Part shown: positions 45,143-57,760 of the stretch, piece after piece
Position numbering within the stretch: the first letter of the stretch is position 1
Layout of the letters: every line of letters starts with the position of its first letter
Origin: Typha latifolia
Lineage: Eukaryota; Streptophyta; Magnoliopsida; Poales; Typhaceae
Length of the DNA stretch: 64,000 nucleotides
Assembly (NCBI GenBank): GCA_019914945.1
Contig: CM034112.1
Location: forward strand, 5,479,001 to 5,543,000
Direction of reading: 5' to 3'
The notes under the pieces: generated by a model
The model's input: only the letters and a program-made list of their open reading frames with translations
Databases searched by the model: none
What the model was told of the DNA's origin: nothing
Made by a program: the position numbers and the translations under genes

Positions 45143-46539
45143 ACTTAATTGCTAGAAATACCTAATAAAAGCTTTATAGCACAACAATCTTCTCTCTAAA
45201 CTTAGAATTCTTGTTGTTTATTCTTTTAATCTAGCATCTCTCTTATTCACAAGTTGGGTAAGAGTTATTGTAGATCCCTTGCGAAGGAGTGCTACAGGTT
45301 AAAAGCATGACAAAAAATCTCCCATCTTTTACCACAATCTTCGTTCTATATGAAGTATGTCAAAGGGAATTTTTCATACTACAACCGACCTTATAGACTA
45401 ATTCTAGCTTGAGCCTTGTTTTTTTTTTCTTCTCAGTATTTCTAAATCCCCGTTCATTTCAAGCTTTCCCTCAACTACTAACAGTAACTATTTCTTTTGA
45501 GAAAGTTAATTAATTAATGTTAAAGCTGTTCATCACAATCATCATTGCCAGAAGACAAAGATACAACCACCGATTCCCTAAACTCTTCTGAGATCTAGAA
45601 GGAGTCATCCGTCTTTATTGTTAGAATTCAAGATTGATGTCAAATAATCCACTGTTCAACAACCAACATATAGATATAACCTTCAAAATCAAATGATAGA
45701 GAAACCAATCAAAAGAATCATACTCCTTACATAAATTAATAACAACAAGTACGTACTTGGAGGCCGGACTTATATACTATATACTATTTGTTTGCATAAT
45801 TGCAAAGGTATATATGCAAGAGATAAACGAATCCATGTCGTAATGCCGCAATGAACGGAGAAAGCTTTGTCTGATCGAACACCCACATGCATGCACGACG
45901 ACTAAGCATATCATCCACCAGCTAAGGAATATTTACATCACGTACATGCCTGCTCTTTTCTTTATCTCTTTAATATCTCTCTCGAGATGATTAATTTAGT
46001 GGCGGTATCTGCATGCAATTAAATCCCTTGTCCTTTTCCACATATGAAATATTCCTACGGCCAGTTCTACCTACCATGCACTTAAGTACTCTCTATATAT
46101 CTTTCTGAGATCTGAACCTATCATATGATAAGGTTTCACAATAATGAGAACATGCATGGAGTAGCTTCAAGATAATATATAGTTGCTTTTTAAGACGCCG
46201 GTCCATTATACGATTGATGCATATGATAGCTTGCTTCGTTGTATGCTTAGTATTGCTCGCGACGTGTCGCATTCATACCATCAATATGCTTCCTGTTGTT
46301 TAAGAAATTGTATCCATTTTGAAAATTCGTGGAAGATAAGATTTCCAGACCAACTAGAGATATGGAAGATAAAAATCCTAAGTGATTAAGTGAAACTCAA
46401 TAAACAAATCCAAATTGCTTTTGGAAAACTGAATCCTATTGAGTTTGGAAAAACGAATAGGACTCATATTTGAAGAACAAAATCAAATAGGTAAAGGAAA
46501 TCTGAACGAAAACTACTCTAACAATAAAAATCAAACTCA
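45143..46539. other. Unassigned AT-rich sequence
   Basis: No gene or element boundary recognised. The frame at 46183-46389 is short with no known motif. Confidence 0.5.
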
Positions 46540-47475
46540 AGTTGGTGAGTGAAAAAATTAAGAGTGGTACTTAAACAAACAGTCGAGTAAGAGTAAAAAA
46601 TGAAAACATACGACAAACTCACCCAAGACATAATATTTTAATGTGAAAAATCTCTCTTCCACATAGAGGTAAAAATATGACCCACCTAAAGTTGATCAAC
46701 CTTATTTTACTTAATAATAAAAACAGAACTTACCTTTAACTCTTCTCGATACTTTAATATCGTAGTGCTTAAGTAACCTCTTGAATATAAATTCAATGAT
46801 TAATTATCTTTGTGAAGAAAATTGTCTCCCTTTGGTAAGCACCCCAGAGACGGTTCAATCCTCAAACACAAGTATGTCGATGGTAGTAGATTTAGACGAA
46901 TAATTCAACTCCTTTGAGTGCATATGGATCATTCTCAACTATGGTATAAGAAATCAAACATATATTTAGCTCTTCTCACACTAAATAATTATATAAATCC
47001 GTGAGTGAACTAAGAGAACTCTTCTAAGATGAGAGCATAAATTTTTAGAGATCTCCTTTTGATAGATCACTTGGATGTCTCACCCTCTGACTTTAAATCC
47101 CATAAATAGAGTTTAGGATTATATATGCTTCGTATTGGCAAGTCATTAAACATATCTCCAAATCCATTTCTGAATGTAATATCCTCTTTTCTATTCTGCA
47201 CATGCCCTCAGAATGCCACTTTTTGTATCAAGATGCCATTTAGGTTTTGTTAAGTTCTATGTTCTGTCTGTTCAAATGCTAACCTTGTTTAGACGAGGTT
47301 CTAAATCATTATTTGTTGAAGTTAATGTAAACCAATTGACTTGATTCTTCGCACAATCTGATCTTCCATAAGTTATGTGACTTGATCCTACACGTGAATC
47401 TAATTTGTACAACTCAACTAAATGTGATTTTGTTCACAAAGTTGTCTTTACAGAAATATCTCTCTTATAATTTTC
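46540..47475 (-). repeat. Probable decayed copia LTR
   Basis: On the minus strand the sequence ends with TGTGGAAGAGAGATTTTTCAC and upstream holds GATGAAACCGTCTC-like and AGAGTTAAAG blocks in the order common in copia LTRs. Just outside 47,475 the minus strand reads TTGCCAAGAGGGGAAAA, a likely polypurine tract. Boundaries approximate; no second LTR or coding region. Confidence 0.4.
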
Positions 47476-48809
47476 CCCTCTTGGCAATTTTATAACAAAA
47501 CACTATTTTTAAACAATTTTTTTTGAGTTTACAAAAAAGTCCTAAGATTTATACATATTAAATTATTTTAATTGCACTAAATTTCTGCGAAAACCACAAA
47601 CACTATAAAAACCTCGTGAAGTGCATATGATTATAAAAAAATTGATTTAATACAAAATTTTAAAACATGATTCTAAATCAATTTTGACAAGTCAATTTCA
47701 GCATATTATGTGTCCACTCATACTTAGTAAAAGATTATGCAATATGTTCCTAGCAAATTAAGTTTAATAAACAATAAGCTACTATTCACTAAACTTGATC
47801 AAAAAACATGTTAATATAAGCATAGTAAGCAAAAGTAAGTATTTGGGGACATAAAAATATGCAATCATGTAACAAGGAATTACTCCTACTCCCCAAGTCC
47901 TAGTGAGAGGTAGTTAAATATGATCATTAGGCTTGATCTGTCCAAACTCGCTTGGTTTTAATTAGGCTAAGCCCGACCCGATCTGATCCTAAGATAATAG
48001 TGGGCGGCATGGGCTAAGCCTTTGCTCGTCCGGCCTAGCCCAAAAACCCAATTTACTACTCTCATCTATGGCCCGACCCATAATGCATAAATATTTTTAT
48101 AATTTTTCCAGTCCCACGTTAGATATTTAGTACACTATATATCAATATATAAGTATTAAAAGATAATTAAAATAATTTCATATAAGCCTATTAAACTCGG
48201 CTCAATAAAATATAATATTTTTTTTATATTTAACTAATTATGTTAGATCCATTATACTCAATCCAAACTAAATATTTAATTGGGTAGTATGCCATAACGG
48301 GCTAGAATATTCTAGCCCAGCCCGAACCTGACTTAGCCTGAGTGATTGGTGGGTCGAGCCGTGAATATATATTTAAGTCGACTGGCCCAAACCAGGCCCG
48401 CCCCGACCCGTCTAGAAATAGTATAAAAGAAAAGACAATCATGTTCACAAGCAACTAGTACTTCTTCCGGTAAATCCTACCTAGAGAAATTATAGATTCT
48501 ACTTCCCCTTTTTACCACAAATTGGCTAAGGGAGACCAAGACATGAAAAACAAACTTAGAGAGGAAGTCCTGGAAGTCCTGGAAGCTATTAGTCAATCTA
48601 ATCATGCAACATGTCGAACCTGCTATCGTCATATCGAGCCACTCATCAAAACACTAAATCAGCAAATCAAGTTGATCAAATCTCATGTGAAATAGCCACC
48701 GGATGAAGCAGACCCAATCTCAAGTGTGCATACTCTGCTTTAGGAGATGACTCATCCTCTGATTCAATCTCCTCAGATTAAACCCAATTATCGACTGATA
48801 GGCTGGCGC
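47476..48809. other. Unassigned; includes GGCCCGACCC-rich block
   Basis: 47,930-48,420 carries repeated GCCCGACCC/GGCCTAGCCC motifs at both ends around an AT-rich centre, as in some plant MITE-like repeats. I could not define inverted ends or target duplications. The rest is featureless. Confidence 0.4.
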
Positions 48810-50774
48810 TGTAATAACCGAAATAAACATTAATAACGATAAGGATGAGAATGCACTTATCCTTATTAGAATCTTATTAGGAAAAAAATAACTAATTAAA
48901 GACGCATTATCTTCTTATATATACTAGACCAAAAAACTGTAATAATAAAAAATAAAATAAAATAGATAAATAGATAAATAAAGATAAACATTAATAACGA
49001 TAAGGATGATAATGCACTTATCCTTATTAGAATGTTAGGAAAAAAAAAAAACTAACTAAACCCGCATTATCTTCTTATATATATATTAGACCAAAAAAAA
49101 GAAATTATAGAGAAGAAAAACCCTAAAGAGAAAGATGGGTGCGGATTTTGGCGGCAGCGTAATTCGGCGGCGGCAAGGAAGAGGAAGAGGAAGAAATGAA
49201 GAAGGAGAAGAAGTCAGAAGGAGAAGAAAGGAGAAGGAGGTTTTTTTTTTTTTTTTTTAAATAGAGAGAGAAGGGTCTGCTGCTACAGTACACATACTAT
49301 AGCAGCAGCCAATAGAAGAGAAGAAAAAGGGGGCAGCCTCCGTAACAGTGTTTTTTAAAGAAAATTTAAAATCAGAAATTATTTGGATAAGCTTGAGAGG
49401 TAAGTTTTCTCATTCATATTTTGTTTTATTAATGCAGAAAAATTAGTAGTAATTACTTTTATTAAATAGAAATCTGTTTAAAGATGCTTAAATGTTTATG
49501 ATCTCTTCTATAGGTATATTTTATTAGGTTATTAAAAAATAAGTTAGATATTCATGATTATATTTTATTAGTCCATGTAAATATTTATTTACAATTAGAA
49601 TTTTTGATTAAGAATTAGAAATTTATTTTTAGAATAATTTTTTTTAGATATTGAGATGGATTGGATTTTTGATATTTACTCTATTTCATTTTTATTTAAA
49701 TAGGATATATAAGTTAACATGATATTAGAGTGTTGTATGAATTTTAAATTACTTGATTCAAAATACATGGACATCTATGCATTATTTAACTTATGTATAA
49801 TGAATTCCTGATCAAAGTTACGAATCTAGAACTATATGATCATAATTTGATTTGGTTTGAGTCAGTATAAATTATATTAGTGAAAGAGACATTTGGAACC
49901 CATTTTGAGAGATAAGTCCAGAGAAAAAAATTCATAGAATGTACGTTGCGGCGTGCTACCAGGTGACTCTAGCGGGATTAGAGAAAAATTTTCTAGATTG
50001 TTGTCTCGGTGACTTTAATCTTACTCAACGGCTAGTGAAAAAATCAGTAAGACACTGCATAGTATCTACTATGATCCTAGATGGATCGACTATCTAGAAA
50101 ATTTTCGGGCGCCATCCCGATTGTGACTACGTAGTGCGATGTGGCCACGGGTTAGAGTACCCATTAAAGAGATAATATGACATTTTATAAATTTTGTTGG
50201 GTATCCAAGATATTAATTTCAGCAGATATAAATTTTGTCTTTAGATTCAGAGTGATTTATTTAGATTAGCAAGTTATTGCAATATTCATAATTCATGCAT
50301 TTGGAAAAATTTTGAAGAAAAAAAAATTATATATATTTTGGGAAAAATGTTACATATGAGTTATCATTCCTTGTGCACTATATTATATTTATCACTTGTT
50401 GATTTTCTGTTATTAGATATATTCATAGATAGAGTGAGATTATTTGCTGAGCATTGAGCACATTAAATATCTTTTTCTTTTAAGGAGCGGATCAGAATAA
50501 TTCAAAATTGGACTCTGGTATCCAAGCTCAAGATTGAAATCCTCCATAGTCTATGAATTTGTTCTAGTTATTTAGATTTTCTTTTCATGTTAGATTAGTA
50601 GTTGTTGAACCTTAGGAATGATCTAGATATTATTTTAGTTAGATTATTTTTTTTTGAATTAAAATTTTTGACTTTATTTTTGTTATAATAAATTTTGCTT
50701 TCTTTGGCTTCATGTCTCTTGGGATTGTTTTCTCAGGTTACATGGCTTTTCATGTCTCTAGGCGAGGTATGATA
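48810..50774 (+). repeat. Element C 5' LTR, about 1965 bp
   Basis: Starts TGTAATAACCGAAATAAAC and ends near GAGGTATGATA, just before the primer site. The start resembles that of family X LTRs. Confidence 0.75.
48824..49100. repeat. 160-bp tandem duplication at LTR C start
   Basis: AAACATTAATAACGATAAGG and the following 100 bp recur after 160 bp (48,824 and 48,984), separated by AT-rich simple sequence. Confidence 0.85.
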
Positions 50775-50779
50775 GTTAA

Positions 50780-50791
50780 TGGTATCAGAGC
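50780..50791 (+). other. Primer-binding site, element C
   Basis: Exact TGGTATCAGAGC five bases past the LTR end. Confidence 0.92.
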
Positions 50792-50950
50792 TTAGATTTT
50801 TTTTTTAAAATATAATTAAAAGAGTCATGTGGAGGTTGGTCTCAATTACCGAAAGAAAGAATATAAAGAGAATACATCATTTTTGATAATAGAAAAGAAA
50901 TGTGTCATTATATTTATTGTTTGTTTGATTTTATTCCTTTAGAGACGACG

Positions 50951-52120
50951 ATGCCTCCTAGAAGACGTACGGTGTGACCTTTTGATAGAACTACTAGCAA
51001 TATTACTGCTAATGAAGAGTTTGAGCTTGGCCCGAATCCGACAAGATATACCCCTATAACAGATTATGTGCCAGTGGTTCCTAATAGCAATCCAGCACCT
51101 ACTACTATCCAAAATGAAATGCCTACAGATCCTGCCACTAAATCTGCGTCTACTGTTCATATACGTCATGTTTTTTAAACTATAGCACAAACACTTATAG
51201 CCCACTAGGGTTAGGTCTTTTAGTGTGGGGCGGGGTACTTCATTTGATAAATTTCTCAAGACTTCACCACCATCCTTCAGGGGTTCCACTGAACCATTTG
51301 AGGCAGAGGCTTGGCTTTTGAGAATGTAGAAGATCTTTGAGTGCCTACAATGCACAGATGAACAAAAAGTTAACTTTGCATCCTATATATTTGAGGATTG
51401 TGTAGAGCATTGATAGCATTCAGTGAAATGTCAATTTGAAGGAAAGAAAATTGAATTGAATTAGAACAAAATTTTAGAGCTCTTTTATGATAAATATTAT
51501 CCTTTTACCCTTCGCAAGCAAAAGAAGTTAGAATTGCTCACCCTAAAGCAAGAGAGTATGTCCGTAGCAGATTGTGAGGCTAAGTTTGCTGAATTGTCTT
51601 GCTTTGCTCCGCATCTTGTTGAAAAAGAGGAAGATAAAGTGATGATTTTTGAGAATGGATTATGATATCCTATTAAGTATCGTGCTGTTTCTCATGAGTG
51701 TAAGACTTATGCTGAGTTGGTCACTAAGGCACTGATTATTGAAATGCGTTTTGAAGAAGCTAAGTTGGAGAGAGGACAAGAGCAAGCCAAAAGGCAAAAA
51801 CCCAATTCTAATCCAAGCCAAGGCAGCTGAGCAAACCAATCAAGCAAGTCAAAGAATATGTCAAGCTATTTGAGTGGTGGCAATAGGCAGAAACCCTAAG
51901 GACCATGCCCAAGATGCACATTCTATAAGAGTTGATTGTAATGGAGTAGTGCATGTTTGTTTCAAGTGCAGAAAGACTGGTCATATTTCTTCTCATTGTC
52001 GGACACCATCAAGAGGGAGTTTAGCACCCCAGAACCAGCAATATCAAACTCAAGGATGGATGCAAGTCTTGGACCAGAAAGTTACAGATTATCAGCTACC
52101 TCCAAGCATTAGAAATCTTT
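50951..52120 (+). pseudogene. Element C gag remnant
   Basis: Begins MPPRRRTV with a stop shortly after. Capsid pieces follow in several frames; the zinc knuckle CFKCRKTGHISSHC is intact at 51958-51999 (spacing CX2CX4HX4C). Many stops between 51,170 and 51,840. Confidence 0.85.
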
Positions 52121-52175
52121 AGTCAACTCCGGAGCATCAAAACCAAGGCTTGAGGCTCAATGGCGTGTTTATGCT

Positions 52176-52600
52176 TTGACTCAAGAGGATGCCGAGTACT
52201 TTCCTATTGTAGTTCAAGGTACACTTTGCATCTCTTCCATGCCAGGAAAAGTACTTATCGATTCTGAAGCTACCCATTCTTTTGCTACATTTGCATTTAT
52301 AAATAGGTTATCTATCACGCCTGAGGTTATGGATACTTCTCTAGTTGTTTCTACATTAGTAGGGAGTAATATGTTTAGACTATGTATGCAAATCCTGCAT
52401 GGTGGAACTTGAGGGCAAGTGCCTTCTCGTGGATCTTATATCTCTAGAGATAAATGACTTTGATGTCATCCTTGGTATGGACTACTTGGTTGCACATCAT
52501 GCGACAGTTGATTGTAGGCAGAAAAAAGTTACTTTTACTTTACCTGGTCAACTTGAACCTTTCTTTCAGGGAAAGAAAAGGTTCCCTCGAACAAGCATTA
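52176..52600 (+). pseudogene. Element C protease
   Basis: The active-site loop is VLIDSEATHSFA with D at residue 29 of the frame 52176-52412; Glu replaces Gly of D-S-G. A shifted frame from 52399 continues with INDFDVILGMDYLVAHHATV, the typical C-terminal protease motif, and CRQKKVTF. Confidence 0.85.
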
Positions 52601-52689
52601 TATCTACACTTTATGCTAATAAATTACTTAAGAAAGGTTGTATGGGCTACGTAGCATCTGTTGCAGACATGCAAAAATCAGCACCAAGC

Positions 52690-53782
52690 ATAGAAGACCT
52701 TTCAATTGTGAGAGACTTTTGTGATGTTTTTCCTGAAGATCTTCCTGGATTACCACTATATCGTGAGATTGAATTCACAATAGATTTAACTCCTAGTACT
52801 GCACCAATATCTAAAGCCCCATACAAAATAGGAGTGGCTGAACTGCGAGAGCTGCAAACTCAATTGCAAGAATGATTAGACCTAGGTTTTATCAGGCCTA
52901 GTTTATCACCTTGGAGAGCACCAGTCTTATTTGCATCTATCAGGCTGATATATCAGGCTCTTTGCGTCTTTGTATTGATTATCGTGAGCTAAACAAGGTC
53001 ACAATTACGAACAGATATCCTTTAGCTCGCATTGAAGACTTATTTGATCAATTGCAAGGAGCTCTGGTCTTCTCCAAGATTTATTTGAGATCCGACTACC
53101 ACCAATTAAATATCAAGGAGGAAGACATTCCTAAATCAGCCTTTAGGACTCGCTACGGTCACTATGAATTTTGGTTAAGCCCTTCAGACTTACTAATGCA
53201 CCGGCACCATTCAAGGATTTGATGAACGGAGTATTCAAGCCTCAATTGGATCGTTATGTTGTTGTCATCATTGATAATATCTTGATCTATTCTAGAAGCA
53301 AGGAGGAATATGAGAAATATTTGAGGACAGTCCTTCAAACTTTGAGAGAAAATAAATTATTTGTCAAGTTTAAAAAATATGAGTTCTGGCTGGATAGAGT
53401 ATCTTTTCTGGGTCATGTGATCAGTAAAGGAGTATGTGTTGATCCAAAGAAAATTGAAGCTGTGGTGGATTGGCCTACACCTACCTCAATAATAGAAGTG
53501 CGTAGTTTATTGGGATTAGTTGGATATTATAGAAGATTTGTAGAAGGTTTTTCTCGGATTTCTCTTCCACTCATGCACTTGACTAGAAAAGGGGTGAAAT
53601 ATGAATGGACAAATGATTGTAATGGCAGCTTTCAAGAGCTTAAAATAAAATTAATTTCAGCACTAATCTTTTCACTCCCAATTGTGGGTAGCAATTTCAT
53701 TATTTACAGTAATGCTTCACGACATGGATTAGGTTGTGTACTTATGCAGAATGATAAAGTTATTGCTTATGCATCTCGATAG
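52690..53782 (+). pseudogene. Element C reverse transcriptase and start of RNase H
   Basis: Blocks [30 protein letters not shown] and [20 protein letters not shown] lie in two frames; 53171-53782 continues as an open 203-residue piece with [14 protein letters not shown] and [16 protein letters not shown]. The catalytic IDD box reads IIDN (Asn codon at 53276-53278), and the RNase H DAS motif reads NAS (53711-53713). Both changes remove metal-binding Asp residues. Confidence 0.9.
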
Positions 53783-54112
53783 TTAAAGCCTCATGAAAAA
53801 ACTTATCCCACTTATGCCTTGGAGTTGGCGGCAATTATTTTTGCTCTTAAAATTTAGCGTCATTATCTCTACGGAGAGTCTTGTTCTATCTATATAGATC
53901 ACAAAAGCCTTAAATATATATTCACTCAGAAGGAGCTAAATCTAAGACAATGCTGATGGTTGGAGTTAATCAAAGACTATAATGTTAGCATCAACTATCA
54001 CCCAAGCAAAGCCAATGTAGTGGCAGATGCTCTAAGTAGAAAATTATCAACGCCACTTATTTCATCAATTACAATTCCACATCACCTTTTAGAGGATCTC
54101 AGATGACTTGAC
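53783..54112 (+). pseudogene. Element C RNase H end
   Basis: After a stop at 53780 the sequence still encodes [35 protein letters not shown] and [10 protein letters not shown] in order, with stops at about 53,857 and 53,957. Confidence 0.82.
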
Positions 54113-55398
54113 GTGGAAATAGTACCACATGGTATTGAAGTTCTATATGGCCAACTTACAGTTAGACGTACACTGCTAGACCGCATCAAGGAAATGCAAG
54201 AAAAAGACACTCAGTATCAAAAGATCAAGGAAGAACTTCAGAAGAGTGAAGTACCTGAATTTTCAAAATCTATAAAGGGAGTACTTAAATTTCAAGGTCG
54301 AATATGTGTTCCTTCTAATGAACAATTGAAGAAAGAGATTTTATCTGAAGCTCACAGTTCAGGTTTTAGTATCCATCCTGGAAGTACAAAGATATACAGG
54401 GACTTACGACAGCGATTTTGGTGGAATGGTATGAAAAGAGACATCGATGAATATGTAGCTCAATGTCTAACTTGCCAACAAGTCAAAATTGAACACCAAA
54501 AGCCTACAGGAAAGTTGCAATCTTTGCCTTTACCAGAGTGGAAATTGGAAAAGATCACTATGGATTTTGTTTTAGGTTTTCATCGTACTAGATTTGGCAA
54601 TGATGCAGTATGGGTAATTGTAGATAAACTGAGTAAGTTGGCTCATTTTATTACTATTAAGATGACTCATTCTCTTAATCGACTAGCGCAAATTTATACA
54701 AATGAAATTATTAAGCTGCATTGAACACCAATATCTATTGTATCTGATCGTGATCCACATTTCGTGTCTAAATTTTGGAAAAGCTTACAATCAACTTTGG
54801 GGACCCGATTGGATTTTAGCTCTGCTTACCATCCATAAACAGACGGACAATCTAAGATAACCATTCAAACACTTGAGGATATGTTAGAGCTTGTTCCTTA
54901 GAATGGAAAGGTAATTGAGACAATTATTTGGCATTAATTGGGTTCTCCTATAATAATAGTTACCACTCCAGTTTAGGTGTGGCTCCATATGAGGCTCTTT
55001 ATAGCCGCAAGTACAGATATCCACTTTGTTGGTTTGAAGTTGGTCAGAGATAGTTATTAGGACCAGAATTAGTCCAAAATGCTACTTAGAAGATTGTTGC
55101 TATTCGAGAGAAATTATTAACTGTCCAAAGTTGCCAGAAAAGTTATGCTGTTAATAGAAGAAGAGAACTAGAGTTTGAAGTGGGTGAGCATATATTTTTT
55201 AGAGTCTCACCTAGGAAATGAGTTATTAGATTTGGAAAGAAAGGAAAGCTAAGTCCTTGGTACATTGGGCTGTTCAAAATTTTGGACAGAGTTGGACTAG
55301 TAGCTTATAGGGTGGCCTTACCACCTAAACAAGCAGAAGTACATGTGTCTATGTTGCGAAAGTACGTGCCTAGTTCAGAGTACATTATTGATTATGTA
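54113..55398 (+). pseudogene. Element C integrase, 3' truncated
   Basis: Zinc-finger region EAHSSGFSIHPGSTKIYRD to YVAQCLTCQQVK (HHCC), then LEKITMDFVLGFHRT with the first catalytic Asp, all in 54113-54724. After a TGA the sequence gives [15 protein letters not shown] and further broken pieces to VSMLRKYVPSSEY (55282 on). The chromodomain expected next is replaced by family A sequence at about 55,398. Confidence 0.88.
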
Positions 55399-55416
55399 CT
55401 CTTCCGCCGTTCCTTG

Positions 55417-56056
55417 TTATGCAAAGAATTGCTCCGCCCTATACAACCAATCGATCGGGTCGCCACTTTTGAACTTGGGGAATTCGAGACGCACGACTTG
55501 TCCACGGATGCCATTGTCTCGTTCTGGATCATGTCCTTGTCTAACCGGGGGAGGATGCACCATGAAGGGTTGATGATCCCTCCTTCGGTTTTGATTAACT
55601 TGTTGTGGTTCCGGATCGTATTGACCCGCCCACGGATCTTGATCTCCAAGGCGGTCTCCATAGTGGTTCACCCGTCGGATGGGTTCACCTGCAACTGGAC
55701 CTGGTGTAACCATCCTTGCTTGCCTCGCCCATAGGGGGTGGTGGTAGCGGCGGCTCTTGTGGTTGCAAAGGCTGAACCGGTGGCGGTGGGTTCAAGGGGG
55801 TGGACTCGCGTCGTGGGGTCGATGGTGCTTTCCCGTTCGCCCGTAGTTCCCGCATCATCTCCATCATCATCTGGTTGTTGATGGCCAATTGCTCTGAAAT
55901 AGACCCCAACATGGCTTGAACGCTAGGTTCTTCCGTATTCTGATTAGATCGGGCGGTTCCACGGGTGGAAGTCCTTGCAATCGTTTCTCCCTCCTCTATT
56001 GGGAGAATCTCTTCTTCATCATCTCGCCGTGCAGCCATGGATCTGGTTGTCGTCAT
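55417..56056 (-). pseudogene. Family A gag, N-terminal part
   Basis: Two frames: 55685-56056 (MTTTRSMAARRDDEEEILPI, then QLAINNQMMMEMMRELRANG and a Pro-rich stretch) and 55417-55713 (VAGEPIRRVNHYGDRLGDQD, RRRDHQPFMVHPPPVRQG, FPKFKSGDPIDWLYRAEQFF). A single frameshift near 55,700 separates them. Truncated C-terminally. Confidence 0.88.
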
Positions 56057-56082
56057 TGGAAGCGCTTGTCCGAGGAAAGGTG

Positions 56083-56094
56083 GCTCTGATACCA
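56083..56094 (-). other. Primer-binding site, family A copy 3
   Basis: Exact TGGTATCAGAGC on the minus strand. A second LTR-end/site-like copy lies inward at about 56,121-56,150. Confidence 0.9.
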
Positions 56095-56097
56095 GAT

Positions 56098-57018
56098 TGA
56101 TACGATCTTCTCTTTGGGGCTATGGCTCTGATACCAGCTTGTTACGATCTGGCACGAAACTTTGAAATTAGATCCCAAAATATGCTGTCGTCGGATCGAC
56201 GTGAGATTTTGATATGTTGTAGCCTCGTAAAAGAGCTTTCCAAAAAATCTAGTTACAGGCGAATCGGAGTTGGGGATCTCGAGATATCGTTCGTTTAGTG
56301 GACGAACGTCAGGATGCTCTGTTTTGGATTCGTGGATGGAGGCACGAGATCCTAGGTAATGGTGGATGGTGGTGGACCGGCGTTAATGTGGTGGCACCGG
56401 TGAAAAGTGATGGTGGAACGGTTGTGGTTAATGGAAGGATTAGGGCAAGTGTGGGATAGATTGGACGAAGGGGGAGAAGAGGGCCACCTCTAAGGGACTA
56501 GGGTGATTAGCCGGACGAGGGAGGTTAGAAGCGGCGTCGCCGGGGATTGAGAGAACGGGAGCGAAGAAGACGAAGGAGGCAAGGCAAAACTCAATCTCAA
56601 TAATCAATCCTGATTTTAGTTGCCCTACACATCCTTTTATAGGCTAACCAACAACTCACATTAACCCTAAAACACAATTTTCGCCGACCGCGTTCGAACG
56701 CACCGAATTAGCTCTTCTGGATTTGCGAACGCGATGCAGGCGTTCGAACGCGTGATCGAACGCGCCTGTCGGTATTTGCGAACGCGATGCAAGCGTTCAC
56801 AGTGCGTTCGAACGCACCGCGTTCGAACGCACAGTACATTCTCTTCTCCACGTTCACAACCCCGTTCATAAACCGCGTTCGAACTCACTCCACCCGCGTT
56901 CGAATGCGACTTACAGAAAACTTATTTTAATGGAAATTAAATACTAAAACATGAAACAAAAACACTCCTAAAGTGAATACATGCTCGAGACGACGTCGGT
57001 GAAGTCCGAATCATATTA
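56098..57018 (-). repeat. Family A LTR, copy 3, 921 bp
   Basis: Minus strand runs from TAATATGATTCGGACTTCAC to GATCGTATCA. The palindrome-rich U3 (56,685-56,910) is the best preserved of the A copies, with several exact or near-exact GCGTTCGAACGC motifs. Confidence 0.88.
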
Positions 57019-57100
57019 GAAGGGTGTGTTGCTAAAGTACACATGGTATTGTAGCAGCAGTAAAGCCAATAGGAGAGAAGAAAAAGGAGCAGCCTCGGTA
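57019..57100 (+). repeat. Element C LTR fragment
   Basis: About 80 bp matching 49,264-49,350 (CTGCTACAGTACACATACTA-type and AGAGAAGAAAAAGGGGGCAG-type blocks). Likely remnant of the C 3' LTR. Confidence 0.75.
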
Positions 57101-57760
57101 TGTTAGGGTCTATGGAATGATTCTTCAAGATCTGGATTTATTATATGAAATAGTCCGCACAACTAAAAATATTCACCAAATATTCTTCTGTAGTTAGAAA
57201 ATTATGAGACTAAGTGAGATTGATTCGTCACTCCCTGATCTATATTTTTTGTATTTACGCTCTTCGTAGATTCAAACTGCAACTAGGACAAAATCATGAT
57301 ATAGTGCGGATGATGGTGGTGGTGACGGATGGAGTAGATGTTAGGGTTATGGATGATAATGAAGATGAGGGTGGATGGTTGATATTTTTTAAGGGACAAA
57401 GACGAAGGGGAAGAAGTGATCGAGATCCCAAGGAAGAGGGAGCACTCAACAAACAAGGGAGATTAGAAATTAGGAGAGACCTTGCCACCGGAAGAGGTGG
57501 CACTGGTTAGTGAATAGGGAGGAGGGAGATTAGGGTAGAGAAACTAGAGAGAGGATAGAGGAGGAAAGAAACCAATATTCATTAAGCATAATGATTTTGG
57601 CTGTCATCCACACCTTTATAGAGGCTAGACAACAAGCCAAAATAACAATTATTAACCCTAATTCTAGTGGACTGTCGCCGATCACGTTCGAACGCGCCCG
57701 ACTACGTTCGAATGCATAAAAGACGTTCTCTATCGATGCAAACCTGACGAAGATCGATGG
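57101..57760 (-). repeat. Family B LTR, copy 3, partial
   Basis: Minus-strand LTR beginning (plus view) TGTTAGGGTCTATGG, matching 3257-3900. It ends near 57,760 within the U3 repeat area and joins gag of the same family in the opposite orientation. The frames at 57214-57510 are inside the LTR and not genes. Confidence 0.85.

Larger units (their letters stand above)
48810..55398 (+). mobile_element. Ty3/gypsy element C, Tekay/Del-like
   Basis: 5' LTR (48810-50774), primer site, gag, protease, reverse transcriptase, RNase H and integrase in gypsy order. It ends shortly after the integrase C-terminal block VHVSMLRKYVP, where family A sequence joins (about 55,398). The 3' LTR is reduced to a fragment at 57019-57100. 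The MPPRRR gag start, long LTR and MLRKYVP motif fit the Tekay/Del chromovirus clade; the chromodomain itself is lost. Catalytic residues and frames are broken. Confidence 0.9.
55399..57018 (-). mobile_element. Ty3/gypsy family A, copy 3, 5' part on minus strand
   Basis: Minus strand: LTR (57018 to 56098), primer site, gag to about 55,399. It lies between the pol end of element C and a piece of element C LTR, so it landed in or near the C 3' region. Gag here is the least damaged A copy. Confidence 0.88.
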
